Assembly (NCBI RefSeq): GCF_035994945.1
Contig: NZ_CP108677.1
Location: forward strand, 2,480,001 to 2,544,000
Direction of reading: 5' to 3'
Origin: Streptomyces sp. NBC_01216
GTDB lineage: Bacteria > Actinomycetota > Actinomycetes > Streptomycetales > Streptomycetaceae
DNA length: 64,000 bases
The notes under the pieces: model-generated
Databases searched by the model: none
The model's input: only the letters and a program-made list of their open reading frames with translations
What the model was told of the DNA's origin: nothing
Shown here: one piece after another, positions 9,223 through 18,568 of the stretch
Numbering within the stretch: the first letter of the stretch is position 1
Layout: each line of letters opens with the position of its first letter
Position numbers and translations under genes: made by a program

Positions 9223-10233
9223 TCACTCCTGGCAGGCGCGCTCCTGGAGGAGGGCTTCCGCCTCGGCCCGCAGGTCCTTGTTGCGGAGCTCCTTCGGCAG
9301 CGAGAAGGTCAGCGACTCGTCGGCCGTCTTGACGATCTCGACGTCCGCGTAGCCACGCTCGGAGAGCCAGACCAGGACCTCCTCGACGAGGACGTCCGGT
9401 ACCGAGGCGCCCGAGGAGAGGCCGACGGTGGAGACGCCCTCCAGCCACGCCTCGTCGATCTCGCGGGCGAAGTCGACCAGGTACGCGGCGGGGACACCCG
9501 CCTGCTTGGCGACCTCGACCATCCGAATCGAGTTCGAGGAGTTCTTCGAGCCGACGACGATCACCAGCTCGGCCTGGCCGGCCAGTTCCTTGATCGCGGT
9601 CTGGCGGTTCTGCGTCGCATAGCAGATGTCGCTCGACGGCGGGGAGATCAGCTGGGGGAACTTCGCCTGGAGGGCGTCCACGGTCTCCATGGTCTCGTCG
9701 ACCGAGAGCGTGGTCTGGGACAGCCAGACGACCTTGGAGGGGTCGCGGACCTCGACCTCGGCCACGTCCTCCGGGCCGTCGACCAGCTGGATGTGCTCGG
9801 GGGCCTCGCCGGAGGTGCCGATGACCTCCTCGTGGCCCTCGTGGCCGATGAGCAGGATGTCGAAGTCCGCCTCGGCGTAGCGGACGGCCTCCTTGTGCAC
9901 CTTGGTGACCAGCGGGCAGGTGGCGTCGATGGTGGCGAGCCGGCCCTGCCGGGCCTCCTCGTGGACGCTCGGGGCCACCCCGTGCGCGGAGAACATCACG
10001 ATGTTGCCCGGCGGGACCTCCGTCGCCTGGTCGACGAAGATGGCGCCCTTCCGCTCCAGGGTCTGCACGACGTACTTGTTGTGCACGATCTCGTGGCGGA
10101 CGTAGATCGGCGACCCGTACTGCTCCAGGGCCTTCTCGACGGCGATCACGGCACGGTCGACGCCCGCGCAGTAGCCACGGGGAGCGGCGAGCAGGACGCG
10201 CTTGGGGCGGTGGGTCGCGGGCGTAGCAGTCAT
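9223..10233 (-). CDS. ispH: 4-hydroxy-3-methylbut-2-enyl diphosphate reductase
   Basis: 336 residues. The last enzyme of the methylerythritol-phosphate route, making IPP and DMAPP with a 4Fe-4S cluster. Three cluster cysteines are visible in [12 protein letters not shown] (Cys22), [13 protein letters not shown] and [10 protein letters not shown]. The substrate loop [14 protein letters not shown] and the E in [10 protein letters not shown] are also present. Start ATG at 10233 inside [12 protein letters not shown]; a second ATG three codons upstream (10242) is an alternative because GGGGGG lies directly before 10233. Its product feeds the cis-prenyltransferase encoded at 40.9 kb. It is divergent from the permease gene. 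Confidence 0.96.
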   Translation of the reverse strand: MTATPATHRPKRVLLAAPRGYCAGVDRAVIAVEKALEQYGSPIYVRHEIVHNKYVVQTLERKGAIFVDQATEVPPGNIVMFSAHGVAPSVHEEARQGRLATIDATCPLVTKVHKEAVRYAEADFDILLIGHEGHEEVIGTSGEAPEHIQLVDGPEDVAEVEVRDPSKVVWLSQTTLSVDETMETVDALQAKFPQLISPPSSDICYATQNRQTAIKELAGQAELVIVVGSKNSSNSIRMVEVAKQAGVPAAYLVDFAREIDEAWLEGVSTVGLSSGASVPDVLVEEVLVWLSERGYADVEIVKTADESLTFSLPKELRNKDLRAEAEALLQERACQE

Positions 10234-10333
10234 GCCCCCCATCGTAAGGCCGCCCGGAATGCGGGCCGCCTCGCAGGACCGGCTCCGGCCGCGTCGCCGG
10301 GGCCTGGCCGGCGGGGTGCCCGAGACTGGGCGC

Positions 10334-11677
10334 ATGGCCGAGGAAGCACGGGTGGCAGCGCACACCGGACTGCGTCGGAATCTCGGGTTCCGCGACCTTG
10401 TCGTCTACGGGCTGCTGTTCATCGCGCCGATGGCCCCCGTCGGTGTCTTCGGCACACTCGACGCGAAGTCGAACGGCGCGGTGGCGCTGGTGTACCTGGT
10501 GGCGACGGTCGCGATGGCGTTCACCGCGTTCAGCTACGCGCAGATGGTGCGAGTGGCCCCGCAGGCCGGTTCGGTCTTCGCGTACGCCCGCAAGGGACTC
10601 GGCGAGGGGCCGGGCTTCGTCGCGGGCTGGATGGCGCTCCTCGACTACCTGCTGATCCCGGCCGTGGCCTATCTCTTCGCGGGTATCGCGATGGAGGCGC
10701 TGGTGCCGGCGGTGGACCGGTGGGTGTGGACCGGCGTCGCGGTGGTGATCACGACCCTGCTCAACCTGTGGGGGGTCCGGGCGGCGGCACGGGCCGGCTT
10801 CGCGGTGCTCACCCTGGAGGTGGTGGTGCTGCTGGTCTTCGTGGTGGCCGCGGTGACCGCTCTGGTGCGGGACGGGGCGCGACGCGACTGGTGGTCGCCG
10901 CTGACCGGGGACGCGGGTTTCTCGCTCACCGCGGTGTTCGGGGCGGTGTCGGTGGCGGTGCTGTCGTACCTGGGATTCGACGCGATCGCCTCGTTCGCCG
11001 AGGAGGTGACCGGCGGGTCGGAGAAGGTGGCGCGGGCGGTGCTGTTCTGTCTGGTGCTCGCGGGCGCCCTGTTCGTCGTCCAGACGTACCTGGTGGCGCT
11101 GCTCGAACCGCTGTCCTCGGCGGAGCTGGCGGCCGAGCCGGCGAAGCAGGGGTCGGCGTTCTACGACGCGGTGGACGCGTCCGTCGGGACCTGGCTGCAC
11201 GATCTGGTGGCGGTGAGCAAGGCGATCGGCGCGGCCTTCGCGGCACTGGCGGGCCAGGCGGCGGCCGGGCGGCTGCTGTTCGCGATGGCCCGGGAGCGGC
11301 GGCTGCCGCGTCCGCTGGCCCGGACGGACTCCGGCGTACCGCGGGTGGCCCTGCTGCTCTCGGCGGCGGTGACGATGGTGGCGGCGGTGGGGGCGGCCCG
11401 GCTGGACGACGGGCTCGACCATCTGGTGTCGGTGGTGGACGTCGGGGCGCTCACGGCGTTCGTGCTGCTGCACGCGAGTGTGGTGGGCTGGTTCGCGGTG
11501 CGGCGGATGGCGGGGCCGCCGCGGTGGTGGCGGCACGTGGTGGCACCGGTGGCGGGTGCGGGAATCCTGACGGCGGTGCTCGTGGAGGCCTCGGTGTCGG
11601 CCCAGTTGGTGGGTGTGGTGTGGCTGGGTGTCGGGATGGTGGTCCTCGCGGTCCAGGGTGGGGCCCACCGGAAGTAG
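10334..11677 (+). CDS. APC-superfamily amino acid permease
   Basis: 447 residues with about 12 hydrophobic segments. The first segment has [24 protein letters not shown] with the unwound glycine/proline region typical of the fold. [20 protein letters not shown] and [16 protein letters not shown] (helix 6 substrate region) follow, as in the basic/aromatic amino acid permease branch. The N-terminus is short and polar. ATG at 10334 was taken because the upstream frame is the shadow of the ispH promoter region. Substrate cannot be read from the sequence. A small hairpin follows the stop. Confidence 0.9.
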   Translation: MAEEARVAAHTGLRRNLGFRDLVVYGLLFIAPMAPVGVFGTLDAKSNGAVALVYLVATVAMAFTAFSYAQMVRVAPQAGSVFAYARKGLGEGPGFVAGWMALLDYLLIPAVAYLFAGIAMEALVPAVDRWVWTGVAVVITTLLNLWGVRAAARAGFAVLTLEVVVLLVFVVAAVTALVRDGARRDWWSPLTGDAGFSLTAVFGAVSVAVLSYLGFDAIASFAEEVTGGSEKVARAVLFCLVLAGALFVVQTYLVALLEPLSSAELAAEPAKQGSAFYDAVDASVGTWLHDLVAVSKAIGAAFAALAGQAAAGRLLFAMARERRLPRPLARTDSGVPRVALLLSAAVTMVAAVGAARLDDGLDHLVSVVDVGALTAFVLLHASVVGWFAVRRMAGPPRWWRHVVAPVAGAGILTAVLVEASVSAQLVGVVWLGVGMVVLAVQGGAHRK

Positions 11678-11681
11678 GAAG

Positions 11682-11702
11682 GACCTCGCCTGAGCCGAGG
11701 TC
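11682..11702 (+). terminator. Short hairpin after the permease gene
   Basis: GACCTCG and CGAGGTC form a 7-bp stem with a 7-base loop, five bases after the stop codon, followed by AAAGAA. A weak terminator or attenuator upstream of xseA. Confidence 0.4.
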
Positions 11703-11746
11703 AAAGAACAAGCCGAGAGCCTCTCGGGTGCCGCGTCAGCCGGCAC

Positions 11747-11752
11747 TAGTCT
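11747..11752 (+). promoter_or_regulatory. -10 hexamer TAGTCT positioned for a leaderless xseA transcript
   Basis: TAGTCT ends six bases before the xseA ATG, so the expected transcription start is the A of the start codon. No Shine-Dalgarno is present between it and the gene. I see no clear -35 element. Confidence 0.45.
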
Positions 11753-11758
11753 CGGCGC

Positions 11759-12973
11759 ATGGCTCTGAACACGTCCGCGGAAGCGCCGCTGCCCGTAGGT
11801 GAGGTGTCCCGCCTCATCGGGGGATGGATCGACCGGCTGGGGGCGGTGTGGGTGGAGGGGCAGATCACGCAGCTCTCCCGGCGCCCGGGCGCCGGGGTGG
11901 TGTTCCTGACGTTGCGGGACCCCTCGTACGACATCTCCATCGGTGTCACCTGCTACCGGCAGGTGTTCGACGCCGTCGCGGACGTCGTCTCGGAGGGCGC
12001 CCGGGTCGTCGTGCACGCGAAGCCCGAGTGGTACGCGCCGCGCGGGCAGCTCTCGTTGCGGGCCGTGGAGATCAAGCCGGTCGGTATCGGCGAGCTGCTG
12101 GCCCGGCTGGAGCAGCTGAAGAGGAGCCTGGGCGCCGAGGGGCTCTTCGCCCTCGACCGCAAGAAGCCGCTGCCGTTCCTCCCCCAGCTGATCGGTCTCG
12201 TCTGCGGACGGGCGTCCGCGGCCGAGCGGGACGTCCTGGAGAACGCGCGGCGCCGCTGGCCCGCCGTGCGGTTCGAGGTGCGCAACGTCGCCGTGCAGGG
12301 CGTGAAGGCCGTGCCGCAGGTCATCCAGGCCGTGCGGGAGCTGGACGCGCACGAGGGGGTGGACGTGATCGTCGTGGCCCGGGGCGGCGGCAGCGTGGAG
12401 GACCTGTTGCCGTTCTCCGACGAGCAGCTCGTGCGGGCCGTCGCGGGCTGCCGGACGCCGGTGGTCTCCGCGATCGGCCACGAACCGGACTCGCCGCTGC
12501 TCGACCTGGTCGCCGATCTGCGGGCCTCCACGCCCACCGACGCCGCGAAGAAGGTCGTCCCGGACGTCGGCGAGGAACTGGAGCGGGTGCGGGGGCTGCG
12601 CGACCGGGCCCTGCGGAGCGTGCGGGGCCTGCTGGAGCGCGAGGAGCGTGGGCTCGCGCACGCCCTGGCGCGCCCGGTCATGGAGCATCCGCGGCGGATG
12701 GTGGAGGTACGCGAGGACGAGCTGGACGCGGTGCTCGCGCGCGGCCGGCGGACGCTGCGGCATCTGCTGGACCGCGCCGACTCCGAGCTGTCGCACACCC
12801 GCGCGCGGGTCCGGGCGCTCTCCCCGGCGGCCACGCTGGAGCGGGGGTACGCGGTGCTCCAGCGCGCGGACGGCGCGGTCGTCCGCGACCCGTCGGAGGC
12901 GACGGTCGGGGAGGAACTGAGGGCTCGGGTCGCCGCCGGCGAGTTCCCGGTACGCCGCGTCGACGGGACATGA
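11759..12973 (+). CDS. xseA: Exodeoxyribonuclease VII large subunit
   Basis: 404 residues. N-terminal OB-fold DNA-binding domain (~10-110, with [20 protein letters not shown] and TCYRQVF) is followed by the catalytic domain. That domain has the family blocks [59 protein letters not shown] and STPTDAAK, then a long helical arm that binds the small subunits. The C-terminal [15 protein letters not shown] block is present. The enzyme digests single-stranded DNA. Its partner xseB begins 34 bases downstream. There is no ribosome site before the ATG, consistent with a leaderless message. Confidence 0.97.
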   Translation: MALNTSAEAPLPVGEVSRLIGGWIDRLGAVWVEGQITQLSRRPGAGVVFLTLRDPSYDISIGVTCYRQVFDAVADVVSEGARVVVHAKPEWYAPRGQLSLRAVEIKPVGIGELLARLEQLKRSLGAEGLFALDRKKPLPFLPQLIGLVCGRASAAERDVLENARRRWPAVRFEVRNVAVQGVKAVPQVIQAVRELDAHEGVDVIVVARGGGSVEDLLPFSDEQLVRAVAGCRTPVVSAIGHEPDSPLLDLVADLRASTPTDAAKKVVPDVGEELERVRGLRDRALRSVRGLLEREERGLAHALARPVMEHPRRMVEVREDELDAVLARGRRTLRHLLDRADSELSHTRARVRALSPAATLERGYAVLQRADGAVVRDPSEATVGEELRARVAAGEFPVRRVDGT

Positions 12974-13007
12974 TCTCGTGTCGGATCGCACGCATAGGGT
13001 GGTAGCC

Positions 13008-13241
13008 ATGGCAGGCACGACGGAAGAGGCCGCGCTCGGATACGAGCAGGCGCGGGACGAGCTGATCGAGGTCGTACGGCGTCTCGAGGCGGGTGGGACG
13101 ACGCTGGAGGAGTCCCTCGCGCTCTGGGAACGCGGGGAGGAGCTGGCGAAGGTGTGCCGCCGCTGGCTGGAGGGAGCGCGGGCGCGGCTCGACGCCTCCC
13201 TCGCGGCGGAGGAGGAGCCGGGGGTGAGCCAGAAGGAGTAG
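13008..13241 (+). CDS. xseB: Exodeoxyribonuclease VII small subunit
   Basis: 77 residues forming a helical hairpin: GYEQARDELIEVVRRLEAGG, TTLEESLALWERGEELAKVC, RRWLEGARARLD. This is the full family pattern and length. ATG at 13008 follows AGGGTGG at a good distance; the reading frame extends ten codons upstream without a ribosome site. It forms an operon with xseA; several small subunits coat one XseA arm. Confidence 0.95.
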   Translation: MAGTTEEAALGYEQARDELIEVVRRLEAGGTTLEESLALWERGEELAKVCRRWLEGARARLDASLAAEEEPGVSQKE

Positions 13242-13389
13242 CGCGGGGTGTGTCGGGCGCGGCCGTGACCAGCGGAAACCTGTGAAGCGGATCACTATCC
13301 GCATTGTTTAGTTGAAAATTAACCAATCGCGGGCGTACCGTCGTGGACATCACCTCAACCCCCCTTTGCTCGCCCGGAAGGTACGCACC

Positions 13390-13980
13390 ATGTCTCTCGT
13401 TCTCGACCGCGCCGCCCAGGACCTCCTCTTCCGCGAGGCCCGCACCGCCAACACGTTCTCCGAGGAGCCGGTGACCGACGAGCAGGTCCAGGCGATCTAC
13501 GACCTGGTGAAGTTCGGCCCGACGGCGTTCAACCAGACCCCGCTGCGCGTCACGCTGGTCCGCTCCCCCGAGGCCCGCGAGCGCCTCGTCGCGCACATGG
13601 CCGAGGGCAACCGGCCGAAGACCGCCGCCGCCCCGCTGGTCGCCATCCTCTCCGCCGACAACGAGTTCCACGAGGAGCTCCCGGCGCTGCTCCCGCACTT
13701 CCCGCAGGCCAAGGACATGTTCTTCGCCGAGCGTCCGGCCCGTGAGGGGTCCGCCCTGCTGAACGCGGCCCTGCAGGCCGCGTACTTCATCATCGGCGTG
13801 CGCGCCGCGGGCCTGGCCGCCGGCCCGATGACCGGTCTCGACTTCGCGGGCGTCCAGAAGGAGTTCCTGGACGACGACCACACCCCGCTGATGGTGGTCA
13901 ACATCGGCAAGCCGGGCGAGGACGCCTGGTTCCCGCGCTCCCCGCGCCTGGACTACGACGCGGTCGTCACCACGGTCTGA
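13390..13980 (+). CDS. Nitroreductase-fold oxidoreductase, malonic semialdehyde reductase (RutE/HadB) family
   Basis: 196 residues. FMN-binding nitroreductase fold with the RutE-like order: DLLFREARTANTFSEEPVTD near the N-terminus, KFGPTAFNQTPLRVTLV (flavin contact), then LQAAYFIIGVRAAGLAAGPMTG and a C-terminal IGKPGEDAWFPRSPRL. In the uracil-degradation Rut pathway such enzymes reduce malonic semialdehyde to 3-hydroxypropionate. No other rut gene is here, so a general aldehyde/quinone reductase role is equally possible. ATG at 13390 has GGAAGG 8 bases upstream; the longer frame from 13312 reads through the promoter. A very strong terminator follows. Confidence 0.88.
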   Translation: MSLVLDRAAQDLLFREARTANTFSEEPVTDEQVQAIYDLVKFGPTAFNQTPLRVTLVRSPEARERLVAHMAEGNRPKTAAAPLVAILSADNEFHEELPALLPHFPQAKDMFFAERPAREGSALLNAALQAAYFIIGVRAAGLAAGPMTGLDFAGVQKEFLDDDHTPLMVVNIGKPGEDAWFPRSPRLDYDAVVTTV

Positions 13981-14010
13981 CCCTCCCTGACGGGTCCGGA
14001 CCGGACCCGC

Positions 14011-14067
14011 CCGGACACGCGGAACGGGGCCCCCGCACGGTGCGGGGGCCCCGTTCCGCGTGTCCGG
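14011..14067. terminator. Perfect 27-bp hairpin, bidirectional terminator
   Basis: The 27 bases at 14011-14037 are exactly complementary to 14041-14067, leaving a 3-base CGG loop. It lies between the convergent reductase and DUF4245 genes. There is no T-run, as usual for long actinobacterial hairpin terminators. Confidence 0.9.
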
Positions 14068-14158
14068 GGCGCTGCCGTCCGGAGCCGGGCCGGCCTCCGG
14101 GGTCCCTACCGTCGCGGGCGGCGAACCGGTGCGGGCGCGGCGGCGCCGGGCCGTCCGC

Positions 14159-14674
14159 TCACGCCGCGTCCGACCGGAGCGCGCCGGCCATCTCCGCGAG
14201 GCGGTCGAAGGAAGCGGTGCCCGTGACCACGGTCGTCGAATCGCCGTCCGTGCGCACCAGGGCGTCGTACTTCGGCCCCTCCCAGCGCTGCCAGACCTGG
14301 CCGGCCACGGTCTGCGTCCTGCCGGAGTCCTCGGCCCGCTGCGTCACCTCGGGGACGAAGTCCTCGGGGGCGGCCGTCGACTGGTGGAGGGACACGTACT
14401 GGGTGTCCGGGTCGAGGAAACCCAGGTGCCAGGCATTGTCCTGGTCGCGCTTGTACGAGACGACCGTCGCCTTCCAGTCCTCGCCGAGACCCTGCGGAGC
14501 GAGCACCGGATAGGGTGCCGCCCGCTGGGCCGTCAGCAGCTCGACCCGGTAGTCCTTGGTCTTGACCGGGGACTTCGTCTCGTCGTGCGGGATGAAGAGA
14601 TACATCACGCCCGCGGCGGCCATGATCACCGCCAGGGACTGGAACATCCCGCGTACCGTCTGCCTGCCTCGCAT
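14159..14674 (-). CDS. DUF4245 family membrane-anchored protein
   Basis: 171 residues. A basic N-terminus (MRGRQTVRGM) and one membrane helix (FQSLAVIMAAAGVMYLF) precede an extracellular domain of about 135 residues. The domain contains YPVLAPQGLGEDWKATVVSY, FLDPDTQYVSLHQS and VTGTASFDRLAEMAGALR, the pattern of the DUF4245 family, which in Streptomyces sits beside glpX. The ATG at 14674 has GGGGGG upstream; an ATG at 14692 has no ribosome site. Role unknown; one-pass topology with the domain outside is inferred. It is divergent from glpX across 136 bases that must hold both promoters. Confidence 0.85.
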   Translation of the reverse strand: MRGRQTVRGMFQSLAVIMAAAGVMYLFIPHDETKSPVKTKDYRVELLTAQRAAPYPVLAPQGLGEDWKATVVSYKRDQDNAWHLGFLDPDTQYVSLHQSTAAPEDFVPEVTQRAEDSGRTQTVAGQVWQRWEGPKYDALVRTDGDSTTVVTGTASFDRLAEMAGALRSDAA

Positions 14675-14810
14675 ACCTGCCACGCCCCCCATGGTCGCAT
14701 CATGGTGTTGTGCTCATACGTGGGCCCCTCTGCTCAATTTGTCGACGTACCGATAGAGTCGCAGCACCCTCTTTACTTCCGGCCGTCGCCGTACAGAAAG
14801 GTGCGCTCCG

Positions 14811-15842
14811 ATGACCGAGCATCATCTGCCGTCCGAGCTCGAGGTCTCCCCCGAGGCCCCCGACCGCAACCTCGCCCTGGAGTTGGTGCGGGTCACCGAG
14901 GCCGCCGCCATGGCCGCCGGCCGCTGGGTCGGCCGGGGCGACAAGATCGGTGCCGACGGCGCGGCGGTCAACGCCATGCGGACCCTCGTCTCCACCGTCT
15001 CGATGAACGGCGTCGTCGTCATCGGCGAGGGCGAGAAGGACGAAGCCCCCATGCTCTACAACGGGGAGCGCATCGGCGACGGCACCGGCGCCGAGGTCGA
15101 CATCGCGGTCGACCCGATCGACGGCACCACCCTGAACGCCAAGGGCATGCCGAACGCGATCGCCGTCCTCGCCGCCGCCGACCGCGGCACGATGTTCGAC
15201 CCGTCCGCCGTGTTCTACATGGACAAGCTGGTCACCGGCCCGGAGGCGTCCGACTTCGTCGACATCAACGCCCCGGTCTCGGTCAACATTCGCCGGGTCG
15301 CCAAGGCCAAGTCCATGGCCCCCGAAGACGTCACGGTCGTCATCCTGGACCGCCCCCGCCACGAGGGCATCGTCAAGGAGATCCGCGAGACCGGCGCCCG
15401 GATCAAGTTCATCTCGGACGGCGACGTCGCCGGCTCGATCATGGCCGTGCGCGAGGGCACCGGCGTCGACCTGTTGCTGGGCATCGGTGGTACGCCCGAG
15501 GGCATCATCTCGGCGTGCGCCATCAAGTGCCTGGGCGGTGTCATCCAGGGCAAGCTGTGGCCCAAGGACGAGGCCGAACGTCAGAAGGCGGTCGACGCGG
15601 GCCACGACCTGGACCGCGTGCTCTCCACGAACGACCTGGTCAGCGGCGACAACGTGTTCTTCGTCGCCACCGGCATCACGGACGGGGAGCTGCTGCGCGG
15701 TGTCCGCTACCGCTCCGAGACCGCGACCACGTCCTCGCTGGTGATGCGCTCGAAGTCCGGCACGATCCGCCAGATCGACTCCACGCACCGGCTGTCGAAG
15801 CTGCGCGCCTACAGCAAGATCGACTTCGACCGCGCCAAGTAG
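14811..15842 (+). CDS. glpX: Class II fructose-1,6-bisphosphatase
   Basis: 343 residues. Lithium-sensitive phosphatase fold with metal/phosphate motifs [14 protein letters not shown] (metal Glu residues), [16 protein letters not shown] (DPxDGTT) and [20 protein letters not shown]. It performs the gluconeogenic hydrolysis of fructose-1,6-bisphosphate and is the main FBPase of actinobacteria. AAAGGTG precedes the ATG at a normal distance. A strong bidirectional hairpin lies 56 bases after the stop. Confidence 0.97.
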   Translation: MTEHHLPSELEVSPEAPDRNLALELVRVTEAAAMAAGRWVGRGDKIGADGAAVNAMRTLVSTVSMNGVVVIGEGEKDEAPMLYNGERIGDGTGAEVDIAVDPIDGTTLNAKGMPNAIAVLAAADRGTMFDPSAVFYMDKLVTGPEASDFVDINAPVSVNIRRVAKAKSMAPEDVTVVILDRPRHEGIVKEIRETGARIKFISDGDVAGSIMAVREGTGVDLLLGIGGTPEGIISACAIKCLGGVIQGKLWPKDEAERQKAVDAGHDLDRVLSTNDLVSGDNVFFVATGITDGELLRGVRYRSETATTSSLVMRSKSGTIRQIDSTHRLSKLRAYSKIDFDRAK

Positions 15843-15898
15843 CGGCACCCGGCGGTCACGGACCCCTGCGGCCCGCGGGCCGACCGGCGCGAGGATGA

Positions 15899-15930
15899 GG
15901 GGCGCCCCCCATGTGCGGTGGGGGCGCCCC
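15899..15930. terminator. Bidirectional terminator between glpX and the whiB-like gene
   Basis: GGGGCGCCCCC (15899-15909) pairs with GGGGGCGCCCC (15920-15930), an 11-bp stem with a 10-base loop, followed on the plus strand by TT. Confidence 0.8.
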
Positions 15931-15976
15931 TTCGCGTGCGGAGGAACCCCGGAGGGACCGGCCGTCGACCTTCGCC

Positions 15977-16345
15977 TCAGCCCGCCGCGGCGATCCGCTC
16001 CGGCGCCGCCTTCGTGAGCTCCACCTCGCGCCGCCGACGCCGGGCGAGCACCACCCGGCGCTCGGCCGCGGTCAGCCCGCCCCACACGCCGTACGGTTCC
16101 GGCTGGAGCAGCGCGTGCTCCCGGCACTCGACCATCACCGGGCACCGGGCACAGACCCGTTTGGCGGCCTCCTCCCGCGAGAGCCGGGAAGCGGTCGGTT
16201 CCTTCGACGGGGCGAAGAACAGTCCCGCTTCGTCCCGGCGGCACACCGCCTCCGCGTGCCAGGGGCCGTCCTCGTCCTCCCGCGCGGGGACGCGTGGAAG
16301 AGGAACGGCGGCGACCTGGAGGGGCTGATGCGGCGGATGCGGCAC
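15977..16345 (-). CDS. WhiB-like iron-sulfur transcription factor (WblI-like)
   Basis: 122 residues. Cluster cysteines at 35, 65, 68 and 74 form the C-x29-CxxC-x5-C pattern for a 4Fe-4S cluster. The GVWGG turn that contacts the sigma factor follows at 86-90, then a basic C-terminal tail (VLARRRRRE) for DNA contact. The order next to glpX matches the gene I remember as wblI in S. coelicolor. GTG start at 16345 with GGAG seven bases upstream. Wbl proteins work with the principal sigma factor to control development or redox responses; the target here is unknown. Confidence 0.9.
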   Translation of the reverse strand: MPHPPHQPLQVAAVPLPRVPAREDEDGPWHAEAVCRRDEAGLFFAPSKEPTASRLSREEAAKRVCARCPVMVECREHALLQPEPYGVWGGLTAAERRVVLARRRRREVELTKAAPERIAAAG

Positions 16346-16557
16346 GGTCTACTCCTGACGACGGCTTCGCGAGCGAGAGACGATGCAGCAGCCCTACCCG
16401 CTGTACGCGTGCCTATGCACTGCGTGCCGTCAACTTCCGGAGTGCGGAACCTCAGGGGCGGATTCCGGTCAACCCCGCCCCCGAGACCGGCCGCCGCCCG
16501 GGGTTCCCGCACGCCCCGGGACGCCCGCGGGGGCGCTCACGGTCACCCGGCGTGCTC

Positions 16558-17253
16558 TCAGTCGTCGAGGTGCTTGCGCATCCGCTTCTGCACGTGGTTC
16601 TGGAGGTCGGTGATCCACTTTCCCCGCTTGGGCTTGGCCTCGACGTTGCCGAAGACCGAGTACCCGTTGACGACGACCACCGGCGCCTGCGGGTCGGCAC
16701 CCTCCAGGGTCGCGACGTCGAAGTTGCCGAAGAACCCGGAGCCGCTTCCCCGCAGGCTGATGTTCTCGGGGACCCGCACCTCGACGTTGCCGAAGATCGA
16801 GGTGGCGGTGACGGTCGTCAGCCGCTGTGCGAAGAGCGCCTCGGTGAGGTCGATCTCGATGTTGCCGAAGAGCGCGAACGCGTTGGTGCGGCGGCCCACC
16901 CGCCAGCGGCCCTTGCGGGTGGTGCTGGAGAAGATCGCGACGAGGTTGTCCGCGGGGCCCGAGGTCTCGTCGGGGCCGTAGCCGTAGTCGCGCTCGGGCT
17001 CCCGGCGCGGCCGGGCACCGGCGGGCAGGTCCCGGACGATCGGCTCCAGCTCGCCCAGCGTCTTGGCGCGGTAGACGGCGTCGATCCGCTCCGAATGCTC
17101 CTCGGCGTCGAGCCGCCCCTCGGCGAGGGCGTCACGGAGGATGTCCGCGATCCGGTCCCGGTCCGCGTCCGAGGCCCTCAACGCGTCCTCGGGCGCGACG
17201 GGGGGCGGCTCGGCAGGGGCGACCGGCTTCTGGGGCTGCTTTTCGAGGTCCAC
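16558..17253 (-). CDS. DUF1707 (SHOCT-like) protein with cell-wall-stress-type C-terminal domain
   Basis: 231 residues, soluble. Residues ~26-78 carry the DUF1707 motif: LRASDADRDRIADILRDALA, EGRLDAEEHSERIDAVYRAKT. A charged linker follows. The C-terminal half repeats beta-strand patterns with FALFGNIEIDL, SIFGNVEVRVP, GFFGNFDV and SVFGNVEAKP, as in the LiaF-like domain of DUF1707 proteins. That beta-helix-like region usually senses or modulates cell-envelope stress, but here no membrane helix is attached. GTG start at 17253. The 212 bases between this stop and the whiB-like start at 16345 contain only that gene's promoter. Confidence 0.85.
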   Translation of the reverse strand: MDLEKQPQKPVAPAEPPPVAPEDALRASDADRDRIADILRDALAEGRLDAEEHSERIDAVYRAKTLGELEPIVRDLPAGARPRREPERDYGYGPDETSGPADNLVAIFSSTTRKGRWRVGRRTNAFALFGNIEIDLTEALFAQRLTTVTATSIFGNVEVRVPENISLRGSGSGFFGNFDVATLEGADPQAPVVVVNGYSVFGNVEAKPKRGKWITDLQNHVQKRMRKHLDD

Positions 17254-17440
17254 GGACCCAGGTTAGCGAAACGCGATAGATCGCGACTAGGGGGCGCGGC
17301 GCCGTGACCGCCTCCGGCCCGGTCCGACCGCGCCCGGAATCGCCCGCCCGCCGGCCGGTTTCGCGCGCCGCCTCGCGCCCCGGCAGCCGCGCCCGCCGGG
17401 GTGCGAGGCCCGGGCACCCTCACCCCGGCGTGACACTTCA

Positions 17441-17475
17441 TGGACACTTGCCCATGTATCCTGGACAGGTGTCCA
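17441..17475. promoter_or_regulatory. Candidate TetR operator overlapping a leaderless start
   Basis: TGGACAGGTGTCCA (17462-17475) is a perfect 6-2-6 palindrome; a half-site TGGACA with a degenerate partner lies 21 bases upstream (17441-17454), on the same helix face. TATCCT at 17457-17462 is placed as a -10 element exactly six bases before the GTG at 17469, so the operator would cover the transcription start. The TetR gene in the same operon is the natural binder (inference). Confidence 0.55.
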
Positions 17476-17831
17476 TTATTGCGAACGTCCTCGTCGGCCT
17501 CGTCGCCGCCCTGCACGCCTACATCCTGGTCCTGGAGATGTTCCTCTGGGAGCGCCCGCCCGGCCGCGACCTCTCCGGCTTCGACGCCACGATGGCCCGC
17601 GCGACGGCACCTCTCGCCGCCAACCAGGGGCTCTACAACGGCTTCCTCGCGGCCGGCCTGGTCTGGGGCCTGATCGCCGACGACCCGACCGGCCATCAGG
17701 TACGCGTCTTCTTCCTCTCCTGCGTGGTGATCGCCGGGATCTACGGCGGCCTCACCGCCAACCGCCGCATCCTGCTCGCCCAGGCCGCGCCCGGGGCCCT
17801 CGCACTGCTCGCCGTACTGTGGGCCGGGTGA
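17469..17831 (+). CDS. DUF1304 small membrane protein
   Basis: 120 residues with four hydrophobic segments. ANVLVGLVAALHAYILVLEM is the family N-terminus, followed by FLWERPPG, then PLAANQGLYNGFLAAGLVWG and GIYGGLTANRRILLAQAAPG. DUF1304 proteins are small four-helix membrane proteins of unknown role, often beside a TetR or MarR regulator. GTG at 17469 is preferred because a -10-like TATCCT sits exactly where a leaderless transcript needs it; ATG 17454 would add five residues. The stop overlaps the TetR start. Confidence 0.88.
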   Translation: MSIIANVLVGLVAALHAYILVLEMFLWERPPGRDLSGFDATMARATAPLAANQGLYNGFLAAGLVWGLIADDPTGHQVRVFFLSCVVIAGIYGGLTANRRILLAQAAPGALALLAVLWAG

Positions 17832-18394
17832 CGAGCACGACCGAGGACCCCCGTACCGCCCGGACCCGCGCCAGGCTGCGCGCCGCCCTCCTGGAGGAGT
17901 GCGCCACGCGTCCCCTCGACGAGGTCGGCGTCGCCGCGCTGGCCCGCCGGGCCGGGGTCGGCCGGGCCACCTTCTACCTGCACTACCCCGATCTGCGGGC
18001 ACTCGCCGTCGACGCCTGCGCCGATGTCGTGCGCGAGGCGGTCGACGCCCTGCACGCCTGGCGCGGCACGCCCGACCCGGCCGCCCCGCCGCCCGCGCTG
18101 CCCGCCTTCTTCACCGGGCTCGCCCCGCACGCCCCGCTCTACCGGGGTCTGCTGCGGCCAGGGGGCGGCGGTCCCCTCGGCGATCTGCTCCACCGCGAAC
18201 TGCGGGCCTACAGCCGGCGCGAACGCGAGCTGGCCGGGGCCCCGGAACCGGACCTGGTCGCCTCCGCGGTCTCGGCGGCCTTCGCGGGGCTGCTCGCGGA
18301 CTGGCTCCACGGCCTGATCGACGCCTCCCCCACCCAGATCGCGGGCCGCACCTGGCGCCTGCTCATCGCCCTGCACCGCACGCCCCTGCCCTGA
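17828..18394 (+). CDS. TetR family transcriptional regulator
   Basis: 188 residues. N-terminal helix-turn-helix: RARLRAALLEECATRPLDEV, GVAALARRAGVGRATFYLHY, PDLRALAVDA. The C-terminal ligand domain is short and hydrophobic and has the GLLADWLHGLIDASP end typical of AcrR-like members. The GTG at 17828 overlaps the upstream TGA (GTGA), showing translational coupling with the DUF1304 gene; a GTG at 17819 is the alternative. It probably represses its own operon through the palindrome at 17462-17475. Confidence 0.9.
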   Translation: MTSTTEDPRTARTRARLRAALLEECATRPLDEVGVAALARRAGVGRATFYLHYPDLRALAVDACADVVREAVDALHAWRGTPDPAAPPPALPAFFTGLAPHAPLYRGLLRPGGGGPLGDLLHRELRAYSRRERELAGAPEPDLVASAVSAAFAGLLADWLHGLIDASPTQIAGRTWRLLIALHRTPLP

Positions 18395-18568
18395 TACCCA
18401 CCCGACCCGCGCACCGCCCGCTTCCCGAGGCCGCCGCCCGCCCCGGACCGGCCGCGCACGGCAAGTGAGCCTTACCTCACAGGATCGGGGCCTCCGACGC
18501 GCTCTACGCTGGATGACGCGCCGCCAAGGGAGGCGGTGCGCTGTCTTGCCGAGTGAGGAATGGCCGCC

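Noticed and set aside
9212..13018. 1,268-residue minus-strand frame over ispH, permease and xseA
   Set aside because: Crosses three well-supported genes; composition typical of out-of-frame translation.
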